The notes: generated by a model not told the origin, from the sequence alone. Shown: positions 6,466 to 13,658, counted from the stretch's first letter. The stretch: DNA of 20,923 nt from a bacterium UBP8_UBA817 (GCA_002296285.1 DBHX01000038.1:1-20923); one strand, 5' to 3'. Numbers and translations: made by a program.

Positions 6466-7710
6466 TTGTTCAACGTTTTCCCGAGTCTTTTCAAGATGCC
6501 TTTGCATCACTTATACCCGCCATGGAAAACGGGGAGGATATCACCCTATCCCATGACGATGCTAAAAAAGTCTTGGCTGATTTATGTTCAGACACATCTC
6601 AACTACCTGTATCACTTATCACAATATGCTCAGATTCCTCGTCAATATCTACGTGATAAACCACAGATAGCCATTACAATTGACCACGCTCCACGGCAAC
6701 CTTTTCAGACCACATCTTTAAATGAATTGGCCCAGGCATGTTGGGATGAGGACTGGAATGGGTTCAATCAAACACTAGATAGCCTTGAATCCGAACTCAT
6801 GTCTATCTTAGTGCATACTCGGTTTCATGAAACGTCTTTATCTAATGAGATTCCTGAAACTTTTCCAACGAATGTGAGTATTGAATTTAAGTCGACCGAT
6901 GATCGCGATCCTCGTTATTTGTATTTTAGCTTCACCAGTGAGCCAATGAATCCATCCACCATGGCATGGAGTGACACCACGAAGGGGACGCTTGGAATGC
7001 CCAAAGAAACGCAACTTTCCACATTTCGGCTCATGGATCAGTCTGGGGCATGCCTCATGTCGGGGCAATTAACTCCCACGGGCGTATTTTTGCTTCATAT
7101 CATTGATACAAAAGACACCCTCTTCAGATCTGGTGAGGTTATTGATTTGACGTTATCAATTGCAAAGGGGTTAACGGCTAAATCAATCATTCTGTATGAC
7201 GCTGCAAAAATTTATTATCCTGGTAAAGATCGATATTATTTTTATTCAAAAGCCATGATCCCTCAAATACTCGCCGGTACAAAACAGGCATTTTATGAGT
7301 CCCCTGATCGGGGCGGCTTCACATATTTTGAAGATAGCACTGCGGTTCTTGATGTGGGAACCGTTCTAACTTTTGAAGGCATTAAGGCCACGGATAAAAA
7401 AGCCACATTAGCTCAAGCTTTCGGCAAAGCCACCATGGGCAAATTTAAAGGGTTAATTAATAAGGCAATGCCTTATAAAGACATTCCTGACGATACCCCC
7501 TTACTCACTCATTGGACCACCCTTTTATCTACCTACATTAGTGAAGGTAGAACCTGGCGTGATTTTTCTCAACTCGTCACATTTTTAAATGATCTGACTA
7601 GCATTAAAGATATCCCTGAATCTCACCCATTATTTGATGAGGCACTTCAAGAAGCCATAACGCTCTGGGCCAGGCCTGAATTTTATCATCTCAAATTACG
7701 GGACGACTAA
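6466..7710 (+). CDS. C-terminal fragment of the broken gene, unknown
   Basis: The open frame from TTG 6466 to TAA 7708, 414 codons at most. Codons 6466 to about 6630 are probably not real protein in this frame, because the convincing protein there is in the frame of the upstream fragment. From PRQYLRDK onward it reads as a soluble, mixed alpha/beta protein with QIAITIDHAPR, a strand-rich middle (RYLYFSFTSEP, STFRLMDQSGACLMS, GVFLLHIIDT), a DAAKIYYPGKDRYYFYSKAM segment and a helical C-terminus. No motif of a known family was recognised. Four bases overlap the convergent cyclophilin gene. If it is expressed separately, an internal start such as a later ATG would be needed. Confidence 0.5.
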   Translation: MFNVFPSLFKMPLHHLYPPWKTGRISPYPMTMLKKSWLIYVQTHLNYLYHLSQYAQIPRQYLRDKPQIAITIDHAPRQPFQTTSLNELAQACWDEDWNGFNQTLDSLESELMSILVHTRFHETSLSNEIPETFPTNVSIEFKSTDDRDPRYLYFSFTSEPMNPSTMAWSDTTKGTLGMPKETQLSTFRLMDQSGACLMSGQLTPTGVFLLHIIDTKDTLFRSGEVIDLTLSIAKGLTAKSIILYDAAKIYYPGKDRYYFYSKAMIPQILAGTKQAFYESPDRGGFTYFEDSTAVLDVGTVLTFEGIKATDKKATLAQAFGKATMGKFKGLINKAMPYKDIPDDTPLLTHWTTLLSTYISEGRTWRDFSQLVTFLNDLTSIKDIPESHPLFDEALQEAITLWARPEFYHLKLRDD

Positions 7711-8342
7711 TTTGTCATCGCGGGCAATGGTGGTTCAGAAACTTTGGGAAGTGATATGTTCTGTTCTTTGGCCAATTGTTCAGCGGTGACCCGACGAACT
7801 CGCTTGATCATCACCGGATCATTCGGAACGTTTTGGTACTGATCAAAATTACTCACCGGTACAGCTTTTATTTTTTGAACCACACCAATTCCTTCAATTA
7901 CACGGCCAAACACACAATATCCGGGTTGTTGTTCTGATTGATAGTTTAAAAATGTATTATTGGCCACATTGATGTAAAACTGGCTGGTGGCACTGTGTGG
8001 ATCACTGGTCCGTGCCATGGCAATGGTTCCCACCACATTACTTAATCCATTATTGGATTCATTCATGATGGGCTTTTTGGTTTCTCTCTTATTCATATCT
8101 TCATCAAATCCCCCACCTTGAATCATAAAGCCATTAATGACTCGATGAAAAATGGTGCCATCATAATACCCCTCATCAACATAATTTAAAAAGTTCTTTA
8201 CGGTGTTGGGTGCGGCCGTTGGATTAAGCTCAATAATAATCGAGCCATAATTGGTTGATAACTCCACCAAATCTGACGGTTTGGCCGTTGTTTCACACGA
8301 CAACATCATCATACAAGTTAATAAGATCGTTAATATTTTCAT
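7707..8342 (-). CDS. Cyclophilin-type peptidyl-prolyl isomerase, probable lipoprotein
   Basis: A 211-residue cyclophilin that catalyses cis-trans isomerisation of X-Pro bonds. Residues 1-16 look like a lipoprotein signal: a basic start, a hydrophobic core and LSC with Cys16 as the likely lipidated residue. The lipobox is imperfect (Met at -3), and Cys10 is an alternative. The catalytic domain (~25-185) shows FHRVINGFMIQGGGF (65-79) with catalytic Arg67, AMARTSDPHSATSQFYIN (108-125) and GYCVFGRVIEG. Export to the periplasm or outer surface is inferred. The start overlaps the tpiA stop by ATGA, making it the last gene of the mgtE-recO-tpiA operon. Its stop overlaps the convergent broken gene by four bases. 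Confidence 0.92.
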   Translation of the reverse strand: MKILTILLTCMMMLSCETTAKPSDLVELSTNYGSIIIELNPTAAPNTVKNFLNYVDEGYYDGTIFHRVINGFMIQGGGFDEDMNKRETKKPIMNESNNGLSNVVGTIAMARTSDPHSATSQFYINVANNTFLNYQSEQQPGYCVFGRVIEGIGVVQKIKAVPVSNFDQYQNVPNDPVMIKRVRRVTAEQLAKEQNISLPKVSEPPLPAMTN

Positions 8343-9067
8343 GATTTTTTCCTTTCTAACGCTGCAGAGATCTTTAATATGTCTGAAAATTCATCTGATT
8401 TCAGACTTGCCCCACCAATAAGCGCCCCATCAATATTGGGCATGGATAATAAGCCTTTGATATTGCTGGCATTGACGGATCCTCCATAAAGAATGGGGAC
8501 GCCATCGCCCACCACAGAACGTATGTGAGCATGCACCTCTTCAGCCAACTCAGGGGTTGCTGTTTCACCGGTTCCGATGGCCCAAACGGGCTCGTAGGCC
8601 ACAAAATAAACCTGCGCACTGTTTTTTAATACATCCAACTGGTCATTAATCACAGTTTTCAATTGACCTGAATTTCTTTGCTCCAATGTTTCTCCAACAC
8701 AAAGAATCGGGATCAACCCATTGTCATTGCATAGCACCAACTTTTTTTGAATCATTTCGTTGGTTTCATGAAATACATGACGTCTCTCGGAATGCCCAAG
8801 AAGTGCATATTTTGCGCCACAACTCTTGGCCATTTGAGCGGAAATCTCACCGGTGTATGCCCCACCTGAAAATTCCGCAATGTTTTGAGCCGCGATCACT
8901 CCACGCTTTAGATGCGTTGCCGCCAAATCCAAATAGCAATGGGACGGCCCAAGAATTAATTCAATATTGGCAATGTCATTCATGGCATGATTAATATGCC
9001 CAATTAAATTAGAGGCATCTGATTTTGTTAGATTCATTTTCCAGTTGGCTGCAATGATTGGCTTCAT
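8339..9067 (-). CDS. tpiA: Triosephosphate isomerase
   Basis: A 242-residue TIM barrel interconverting dihydroxyacetone phosphate and glyceraldehyde 3-phosphate. Seen: NWKMN (8-12) with substrate-binding Asn8 and catalytic Lys10; GHSERR (91-96) with catalytic His92; AYEPVWAIGTG (157-167) with catalytic Glu159 followed by the flexible loop; YGGSVN (194-199); DGALIGGASL near the end. The frame is open upstream to 9277, but that extension is antisense-like and lies inside the upstream membrane-protein gene. The ATG at 9067 has AGGAG five bases upstream and gives the normal family length. It lies 8 nt after the pyrophosphatase-like gene and overlaps the cyclophilin gene by ATGA, so it is part of a five-gene operon. 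Confidence 0.97.
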   Translation of the reverse strand: MKPIIAANWKMNLTKSDASNLIGHINHAMNDIANIELILGPSHCYLDLAATHLKRGVIAAQNIAEFSGGAYTGEISAQMAKSCGAKYALLGHSERRHVFHETNEMIQKKLVLCNDNGLIPILCVGETLEQRNSGQLKTVINDQLDVLKNSAQVYFVAYEPVWAIGTGETATPELAEEVHAHIRSVVGDGVPILYGGSVNASNIKGLLSMPNIDGALIGGASLKSDEFSDILKISAALERKKS

Positions 9068-9072
9068 AAAAT

Positions 9073-9077
9073 CTCCT
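9073..9077 (-). promoter_or_regulatory. Ribosome binding site that fixes the tpiA start
   Basis: AGGAG on the minus strand, five bases before the tpiA ATG at 9067. It overlaps the TAG stop (9076-9078) of the upstream gene, which suggests re-initiation by ribosomes finishing that gene. Confidence 0.7.
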
Positions 9078-11052
9078 AGCTTAATGCGATTAGTAATGCC
9101 ATAATACCAACAAATTTCATAATTATCACGCCCGTTGGTGCCAGTACCCATTGAAAATAATGCGCATACAAAAATGCTTGATATAAATGTTGAAACACGG
9201 TTGTGTGGTTCCCCCCATACAATCCTGAACGAATTAAATGGTAGGCTGCCGCCACTGAATCCCCAAAAATCGACCAAAAAAAGCTATGAATAAATACCGT
9301 TAAAAACATGCCAATTAATGCACCATAAAATCCTTGAATGGAAATAAACAAATAAATTAATCCCAAGCTAATGATCACCCAGGTGCCTGGCAGAGTCACC
9401 GCTTTTAATCCATTTAATGAGTGCTGGGCCGACAACAAGGACATATTTGGATGGGACTTATTTTCCTCATTGATGTGAGGTATTTCAGCCATTTGTCGGT
9501 CAATTTCTTTACTTGAACTCACCAAGGCTTGATACGTACCGCTGATGGATACGCCGTAAAATATGGACATTGTCACCACGCCCAACCCCGCACCAAATAT
9601 CGCATCGGTTGTAAATAATTTTAAAATATCCATTTTAAGGTAGAGTGCTGGAATTAATAATGCAATGCTTGATAATAATCCTGATGCGGACGAGAATGAG
9701 TTTCCAATTGCCACCAAGGTGTAAGAAATCTTTTTTAATTTTGACGCATTGGGTAATTGCAATGGGTCATTTTCATATTCAATAATCTGTATGATTTGAT
9801 TTGATAAAACTGAAAATATTTTAATACTGCACGCAACAACGGCAATGGACAACGCATAAATAATAATCATAATGATCCCCAGTATTCCAATGACATTAAA
9901 TAAGTGAATTAAAATCACCAGAATCAATAATGTAAATATAGCATTTCCAATCAAACCATTAAAAAAAGATGATATTAATACATTTGCGCCACCATATTGT
10001 GCTTGTCGACAAATTAATTTTAAGGGGGCATGATTGGCCGACGTTAAGTAATTGGTAAAAAAAGCAATCCCCATCATCCCCATCAGTGCCACAATAATCC
10101 CAAAATAGAAAACCTGTTTATCAAAGATATTGATCTGACTAGTAAAATAGAACAGCTGAAAGAATGTGGCCCCAACGATAAAATAACCAATATCTAAGAA
10201 AATGTTGGTTTGGTTTTTTCTCAAGAAGGATAATGGAAACGCAACACATATTGAAATTCCCGTAAAGCATAAAACACCCAAAACCCATTGAATTTCTGGC
10301 ACGAGGAGAATGCCCAACAATGAATCCGTCTCAATTTGATGTGCAATAAAAATTATGCACGTTGCAATGGCGATCAACCATGACCCAAAAATGTCCATGT
10401 AATACCCCCCGATGCTTGAAATGATATTCCCCGTTTTGATCAATAGCTCCGAGGGATGAGTCAATATGCGTTTTTCGCTATCTTGTCCCCCTTGATTATT
10501 TTCCGCCGCGGCTTTGTACGCCCCACCCGCAGAGCGATAGTAAAATGAAACAATCAAAACACCTGAGGAAAGGGCCAATAACGACTGAACATTAAAAAAA
10601 GAAAAATAAATAAATAATGTTAATAAAAAAACACCAAAAAATGACAATGTTTGAAAAAAACCAGCGAGTATAATTCGATGAATCAGAACTTGAGAATCGT
10701 TTCTTTCCCCACCTAAAATCCCTGATAACGAATGTGGAATGAACGTTAACATGAGGTAAACAATCCCAGAAAAAATTAAAATTGAAAGATCAAATGCAAT
10801 CAGTTGGGAAACGGATAACGTGCGTCCTTCGACCCACATGAGGCCACAAAAAATCATGTTTGAAATAATGGCAAATTGGATAAAAATGAAAAATATTCTG
10901 CGATTAAATTCATTGATTGCCTGAGATAATAATTGGATGAATGACTCAATGAGAGGAGCGCCGAGCGATTTGTTTATAATTTGCTTAAAACAAACCGCGG
11001 CCATGAATACCATGAGTAAACCGATTCCCCCAAGGATTGATAATAATGTCAT
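9076..11052 (-). CDS. Membrane-bound pyrophosphatase-like protein lacking catalytic residues
   Basis: A 658-residue protein with about 15-16 hydrophobic segments, the size of membrane H+/Na+-pumping pyrophosphatases (HppA). The segment order matches that family: an IxxxxxAFLxR-like region at 38-52; GGAYKAAA (175-182) where HppA has GGxxTKAAD; FFTNYLTSANHAPL for the YYTxxxxxP region; TLVAIGNSF for the DxxGNT helix; MAEIPHINE for the REIPGIMEG loop; VTLPGTW for the MILPGL helix; and a final LAPTGVIIMKF for SGPxxNxLIKL. The substrate site is gone. The DVGADLVGK loop is ENNQGGQDS. The three Asp of the NVGDNVGD region align with Ile, Asn and Ser. The last catalytic loop GDTVGDPFKD is replaced by AFLYAHYFQW. 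It is therefore probably a pseudoenzyme that cannot hydrolyse pyrophosphate. It overlaps recO by ATGA and precedes tpiA by 8 nt. Family call by eye, good; role unknown. Confidence 0.75.
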   Translation of the reverse strand: MTLLSILGGIGLLMVFMAAVCFKQIINKSLGAPLIESFIQLLSQAINEFNRRIFFIFIQFAIISNMIFCGLMWVEGRTLSVSQLIAFDLSILIFSGIVYLMLTFIPHSLSGILGGERNDSQVLIHRIILAGFFQTLSFFGVFLLTLFIYFSFFNVQSLLALSSGVLIVSFYYRSAGGAYKAAAENNQGGQDSEKRILTHPSELLIKTGNIISSIGGYYMDIFGSWLIAIATCIIFIAHQIETDSLLGILLVPEIQWVLGVLCFTGISICVAFPLSFLRKNQTNIFLDIGYFIVGATFFQLFYFTSQINIFDKQVFYFGIIVALMGMMGIAFFTNYLTSANHAPLKLICRQAQYGGANVLISSFFNGLIGNAIFTLLILVILIHLFNVIGILGIIMIIIYALSIAVVACSIKIFSVLSNQIIQIIEYENDPLQLPNASKLKKISYTLVAIGNSFSSASGLLSSIALLIPALYLKMDILKLFTTDAIFGAGLGVVTMSIFYGVSISGTYQALVSSSKEIDRQMAEIPHINEENKSHPNMSLLSAQHSLNGLKAVTLPGTWVIISLGLIYLFISIQGFYGALIGMFLTVFIHSFFWSIFGDSVAAAYHLIRSGLYGGNHTTVFQHLYQAFLYAHYFQWVLAPTGVIIMKFVGIMALLIALS

Positions 11053-11573
11053 AAAATGTCCTTTAAATGAATGTTTGTATACGATTCTATCATTTTTATG
11101 ATGTCATATTCATTCAATTTCATTGAATTTGTCATTAATCCTTCGATTTGTAACACGTGTTTGTAAAATTCTAATTTAAATCCGTTCAGGTTCTCATCAG
11201 AGTTGTGATTCAAAACCGTCAAATATTGCACCAATGCATGAAACAGTTCCTTATTTTCCTGGTTTAATTGAGTCACGGCCCGAATAACATGCAGAAATTG
11301 ATAAGCAACATTCATTTTATTGTATGTTTTTTTTAATTCGGAAAAATGATTGGACACCTTTGTCTGTCCCAAATAAACGGCCGTTCCTTTTTTTATTAGC
11401 ATGGTTTGAATCAAATTCAATGTGGTTAACTGACCCCCAAAGCGAGGCTTTTTTGACTGAGCATATTTTGCAAATACCTTGATCCGGCCAAATTCACTGG
11501 TAAATAATTCAATCAACAAATCTTTTTCAAATAGCGGACGCACATGAAATACAATCGCATCGGTGGTATTCAT
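11049..11573 (-). CDS. recO: DNA repair protein RecO, short form
   Basis: A 174-residue RecO-like recombination mediator, which in the RecFOR pathway helps load RecA onto SSB-coated single-stranded DNA. Residues 1-80 match the N-terminal OB fold: TDAIVFHVRPLFEKDLLIEL, then TSEFGRIKVFAKYAQ and the KKPRFGGQLTTLNL segment (family R.p.SRFG..LqpF). Residues ~85-165 are helical. Typical RecO is ~240-250 residues with a Cys4 zinc site in its C-terminal half. This one stops early and contains no cysteine at all, so the zinc module is absent. It has ATGA overlaps with mgtE upstream and the pyrophosphatase-like gene downstream, so the reading frame looks intact and maintained rather than decayed. Confidence 0.82.
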   Translation of the reverse strand: MNTTDAIVFHVRPLFEKDLLIELFTSEFGRIKVFAKYAQSKKPRFGGQLTTLNLIQTMLIKKGTAVYLGQTKVSNHFSELKKTYNKMNVAYQFLHVIRAVTQLNQENKELFHALVQYLTVLNHNSDENLNGFKLEFYKHVLQIEGLMTNSMKLNEYDIIKMIESYTNIHLKDIL

Positions 11574-12958
11574 AGCATGGCATTAAACATGGCAATGGCA
11601 ATGGTGAAGTAAATAATTTGACCAATGATATCCAACGTTGTTGAAATAAACGGCGCCGAGGCAATGGCAGGGTCAATATTAAATGTTTTAAAAATAATGG
11701 GCAGTGATGCCCCAATGAGTGATGCAACACTCATATTAATGGCAATGGTTGCGCCGATGCATATGGCCATGATTTGATTATCAGAGGTTAGGTAGACATA
11801 CCCACTAACGATTAATCCAATAATGGTTCCAATGATGAGCCCAACACAACATTCTCGGATAATGGTGAGTATTTTTTTTGATTCACCAATCTGGTTAATG
11901 GCCAAGGCTCGAACAAGAATGGTCGCTGACTGATTGCCAATATTTCCGCCAAGTCCCATAAGCATTGGGACAAAACTTAAAATAAATGCCAATGAAATGA
12001 CAGATTGACTCAACACTTTTGAATAGTAAATCATGATGATTGATGCAATAATTCCACCAACAATGGTTACAAATAACCATGGCAAGCGATGAATGAGGGC
12101 ATACCATATGCTTCCCTGAATGAGTCGTTCTCCTTGAATATCATCCCCCGAAGTTCCCGATAACTTTAATATATCCTCACTGGCTTCTTCAACAACAACA
12201 TCCACAACATCATCAATGGTGATTACCCCAAGCACGATATCCAAATCATCCACCACCGGCAAAACTATGGATCGGTACTTTTGGAACATTGATGCAACAT
12301 CTTCTTGGTCCGAATCCACATGAACCTTGATGGGGTAACTATTTCGAACATCTTTGACCAACGTATTGGGTTGCGCCAATAATAATTTACGAATACTAAT
12401 GACCCCTTGAATTTGTCCATACTCATTTACAATAAATAAATAAAATGCTGAATCATTTTCTTTTGGTGATTTTAGTTTATATAAATCCAACGCTTCTTTG
12501 ACGGTTAGTTTTTCAGGAATAGATATAAAATCCGTGGTCATCAACGTTCCGGCAGAATCCTCCTTGTAGGTCAACAATCGATTCAATTGAATTTGATCTT
12601 CCACATCCATTTTATTTAAAATTTGCTGAGCCTTTTGCTCATCTTCATCCAGTAATGCCTCAAGCAAATCCACCCCATCATCTTTGTCCATCTTTTCAAT
12701 TAATTCGGCCGCATTTTCAACTTTAAAATGTTGGATGATTTCAATTTGAGACTCCATATCCATCTCTTCAAAAACATCCACCGTTTCATTGGTTAAAATT
12801 CTAGAAAAAAACAACGCTTTTTTATCGGTTGGTAACAGTTCTAAAGCTTCGGCAATATCGGCTTCATGATATTTATGAAACAACAAATTAAACTGGTGCT
12901 GGGTTCCACGACCAATCAAACGAACCAACAAATCCAATAATCGTTCTTTGGGTGTCAT
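11570..12958 (-). CDS. mgtE: Magnesium transporter MgtE
   Basis: A 462-residue Mg2+ channel/transporter of the inner membrane. Residues ~1-130 form the acidic, helical N domain (repeated LEALLDEDEQ-type stretches), which senses Mg2+. Residues ~131-255 form two CBS domains (GTLMTTDFISIPEKLTVKEAL and the SIVLPVVDDLDIVLGVIT region, ending DDVVDVVVEEASEDI). After that come five membrane segments with GLGGNIGNQSATILVRALA and the pore signature STTLDIIGQIIYF, whose Asp443 corresponds to the Mg2+-selective Asp in the MgtE pore. It is the first gene of a five-gene minus-strand operon; its stop overlaps the recO start by ATGA. A strong predicted promoter sits right against the ATG with no space for a ribosome binding site. 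Confidence 0.96.
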   Translation of the reverse strand: MTPKERLLDLLVRLIGRGTQHQFNLLFHKYHEADIAEALELLPTDKKALFFSRILTNETVDVFEEMDMESQIEIIQHFKVENAAELIEKMDKDDGVDLLEALLDEDEQKAQQILNKMDVEDQIQLNRLLTYKEDSAGTLMTTDFISIPEKLTVKEALDLYKLKSPKENDSAFYLFIVNEYGQIQGVISIRKLLLAQPNTLVKDVRNSYPIKVHVDSDQEDVASMFQKYRSIVLPVVDDLDIVLGVITIDDVVDVVVEEASEDILKLSGTSGDDIQGERLIQGSIWYALIHRLPWLFVTIVGGIIASIIMIYYSKVLSQSVISLAFILSFVPMLMGLGGNIGNQSATILVRALAINQIGESKKILTIIRECCVGLIIGTIIGLIVSGYVYLTSDNQIMAICIGATIAINMSVASLIGASLPIIFKTFNIDPAIASAPFISTTLDIIGQIIYFTIAIAMFNAML

Positions 12959-12964
12959 AAATTA

Positions 12965-12994
12965 ATACTATCTGAGGTTATTTTTAACCGTCAA
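12965..12994 (-). promoter_or_regulatory. Predicted promoter of the mgtE-recO-tpiA operon
   Basis: On the minus strand TTGACG (12989-12994, 5 of 6) is separated by 18 bp from TAGTAT (12965-12970, 4 of 6). The expected transcription start falls at about 12958, the A of the mgtE ATG, giving a leaderless message. The spacer contains GGTTA-aaaa-TAACC, a 5-bp hairpin of unknown meaning. Confidence 0.5.
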
Positions 12995-13007
12995 TGACTT
13001 TAATTGA

Positions 13008-13586
13008 TTATGGAACAATCGCAAACTTAGTTTTTCCTATCATCTTATTTTCATCATCAAAAATATACAGAAAATACACCCCTGCAGATACATTGTAATA
13101 ATTGAATACCGCCGCATCCAAAATCAATGTATTTAATTTATACCGGGCCCCCTTCATACCCTTTATAAAAGACCGTTTGAATATTTGATGACCAAACATA
13201 TCATAGATAAAAATATGGATATTCGCGGGTTCATTTAACCAATATTGCAATCGCGCTCCTGTTTGAAGCCGAAATGGGTTTGGGTAAAATAAAATATCCC
13301 CTGAAATCGCTGTTTCCAATTCGTCGACCATGGTGAATCGATTATCCAGAGTGAGTGACGAGGAGGAGTTAATATTTGGATTGGAATACTGACGAAATCC
13401 AACACGAATCACAGAAATGCCTGACACACTTGAATCCTGGACCCCCAAATGACCAGGTGAGCGATCAATTCCCATAGGATTTGAATAGGTGCTAATTGAA
13501 AAGCGTTGCAACTTCATTTCCCCCATGAGCGGCACCCCCAAAAGGGTAACAAATAATAAACATCCTAAAATTTTTGATTTCATCAT
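13008..13586 (-). CDS. Small secreted protein with FlgD/T9SS-like C-terminal Ig domain
   Basis: A 192-residue exported protein. Residues 1-22 are a typical signal peptide: a basic MMKSK start, a hydrophobic core CLLFVTLLGVPL and likely cleavage near Gly22. Residues ~25-95 have no recognised fold. Residues ~97-192 match the FlgD-Ig-like or type IX sorting-type C-terminal beta-sandwich: FYPNPF (100-105), a LQYWLNEPANIHIFIYDMFG strand pair, a basic GxKG turn, NVSAGVYFLYIFDDENKMIG, and a final short strand. In FCB-group bacteria this module ends long surface proteins; here nearly the whole mature protein is the module plus a short head. The mature N-terminal half carries two short YSNP motifs. 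AGGGA about 10 nt upstream is a plausible RBS. It runs in the same direction as mgtE, 49 bp upstream, but mgtE has its own promoter. Function unknown. Confidence 0.75.
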   Translation of the reverse strand: MMKSKILGCLLFVTLLGVPLMGEMKLQRFSISTYSNPMGIDRSPGHLGVQDSSVSGISVIRVGFRQYSNPNINSSSSLTLDNRFTMVDELETAISGDILFYPNPFRLQTGARLQYWLNEPANIHIFIYDMFGHQIFKRSFIKGMKGARYKLNTLILDAAVFNYYNVSAGVYFLYIFDDENKMIGKTKFAIVP

Positions 13587-13629
13587 TTAAGTTATTCCCT
13601 TTTTTTTTAATCAATAAACAAAATCAATG

Positions 13630-13658
13630 TTTCCAATTATTGATATTTTGTGTAAAAT
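13630..13658 (+). promoter_or_regulatory. Candidate promoter of tRNA-His and the gmk operon
   Basis: TTTCCA (13630-13635, 4 of 6) and TAAAAT (13653-13658, 5 of 6) are 17 bp apart, placing the start about 4 nt before the tRNA. No second promoter fits between the tRNA and gmk, so the protein operon probably depends on this one. Prediction only. Confidence 0.4.

Larger units (their letters stand above)
6030..7710 (+). pseudogene. Unrecognised gene interrupted by an in-frame stop and a frameshift
   Basis: The reading frame starting at GTG 6030 meets TAA at 6453-6455, then stays open in the same frame to a TGA at 6654. The part after the stop (6456-6653) reads as ordinary protein: KLFVQRFPESFQDAFASLIP, then an acidic helical stretch, then VLADLCSDTSQLPVSLITIC. 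From about 6630-6650 the good protein sequence moves to the +1 frame (PRQYLRDKPQIAITIDH...) and runs to the TAA at 7708-7710. One nonsense change plus a one-base gain (or two-base loss) would therefore restore a single protein of about 559 residues. The N-terminal ~115 residues are Ser/Pro/Thr-rich and probably disordered, followed by a long folded region. I recognise no family. The alternative is two separate genes, but the first ~55 residues of the second frame look like a shadow of the intact frame. Confidence 0.6.

Noticed and set aside
9068..9277. A longer tpiA reading frame starting at 9277
   Set aside because: The 70 extra residues do not resemble any TIM start, lie inside the pyrophosphatase-like gene in another frame, and the ATG at 9067 has an AGGAG and gives normal length.
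9076..11052. An ordinary proton- or sodium-pumping pyrophosphatase
   Set aside because: The fold matches, but the Asp/Lys clusters required for pyrophosphate hydrolysis are missing in all catalytic loops.
13608..13644. ATCAATA/TATTGAT inverted repeat between the secreted-protein gene and the tRNA
   Set aside because: Seven A/T-rich bases with a ~21-nt loop in AT-rich DNA; likely chance, and no T-run to make a terminator.
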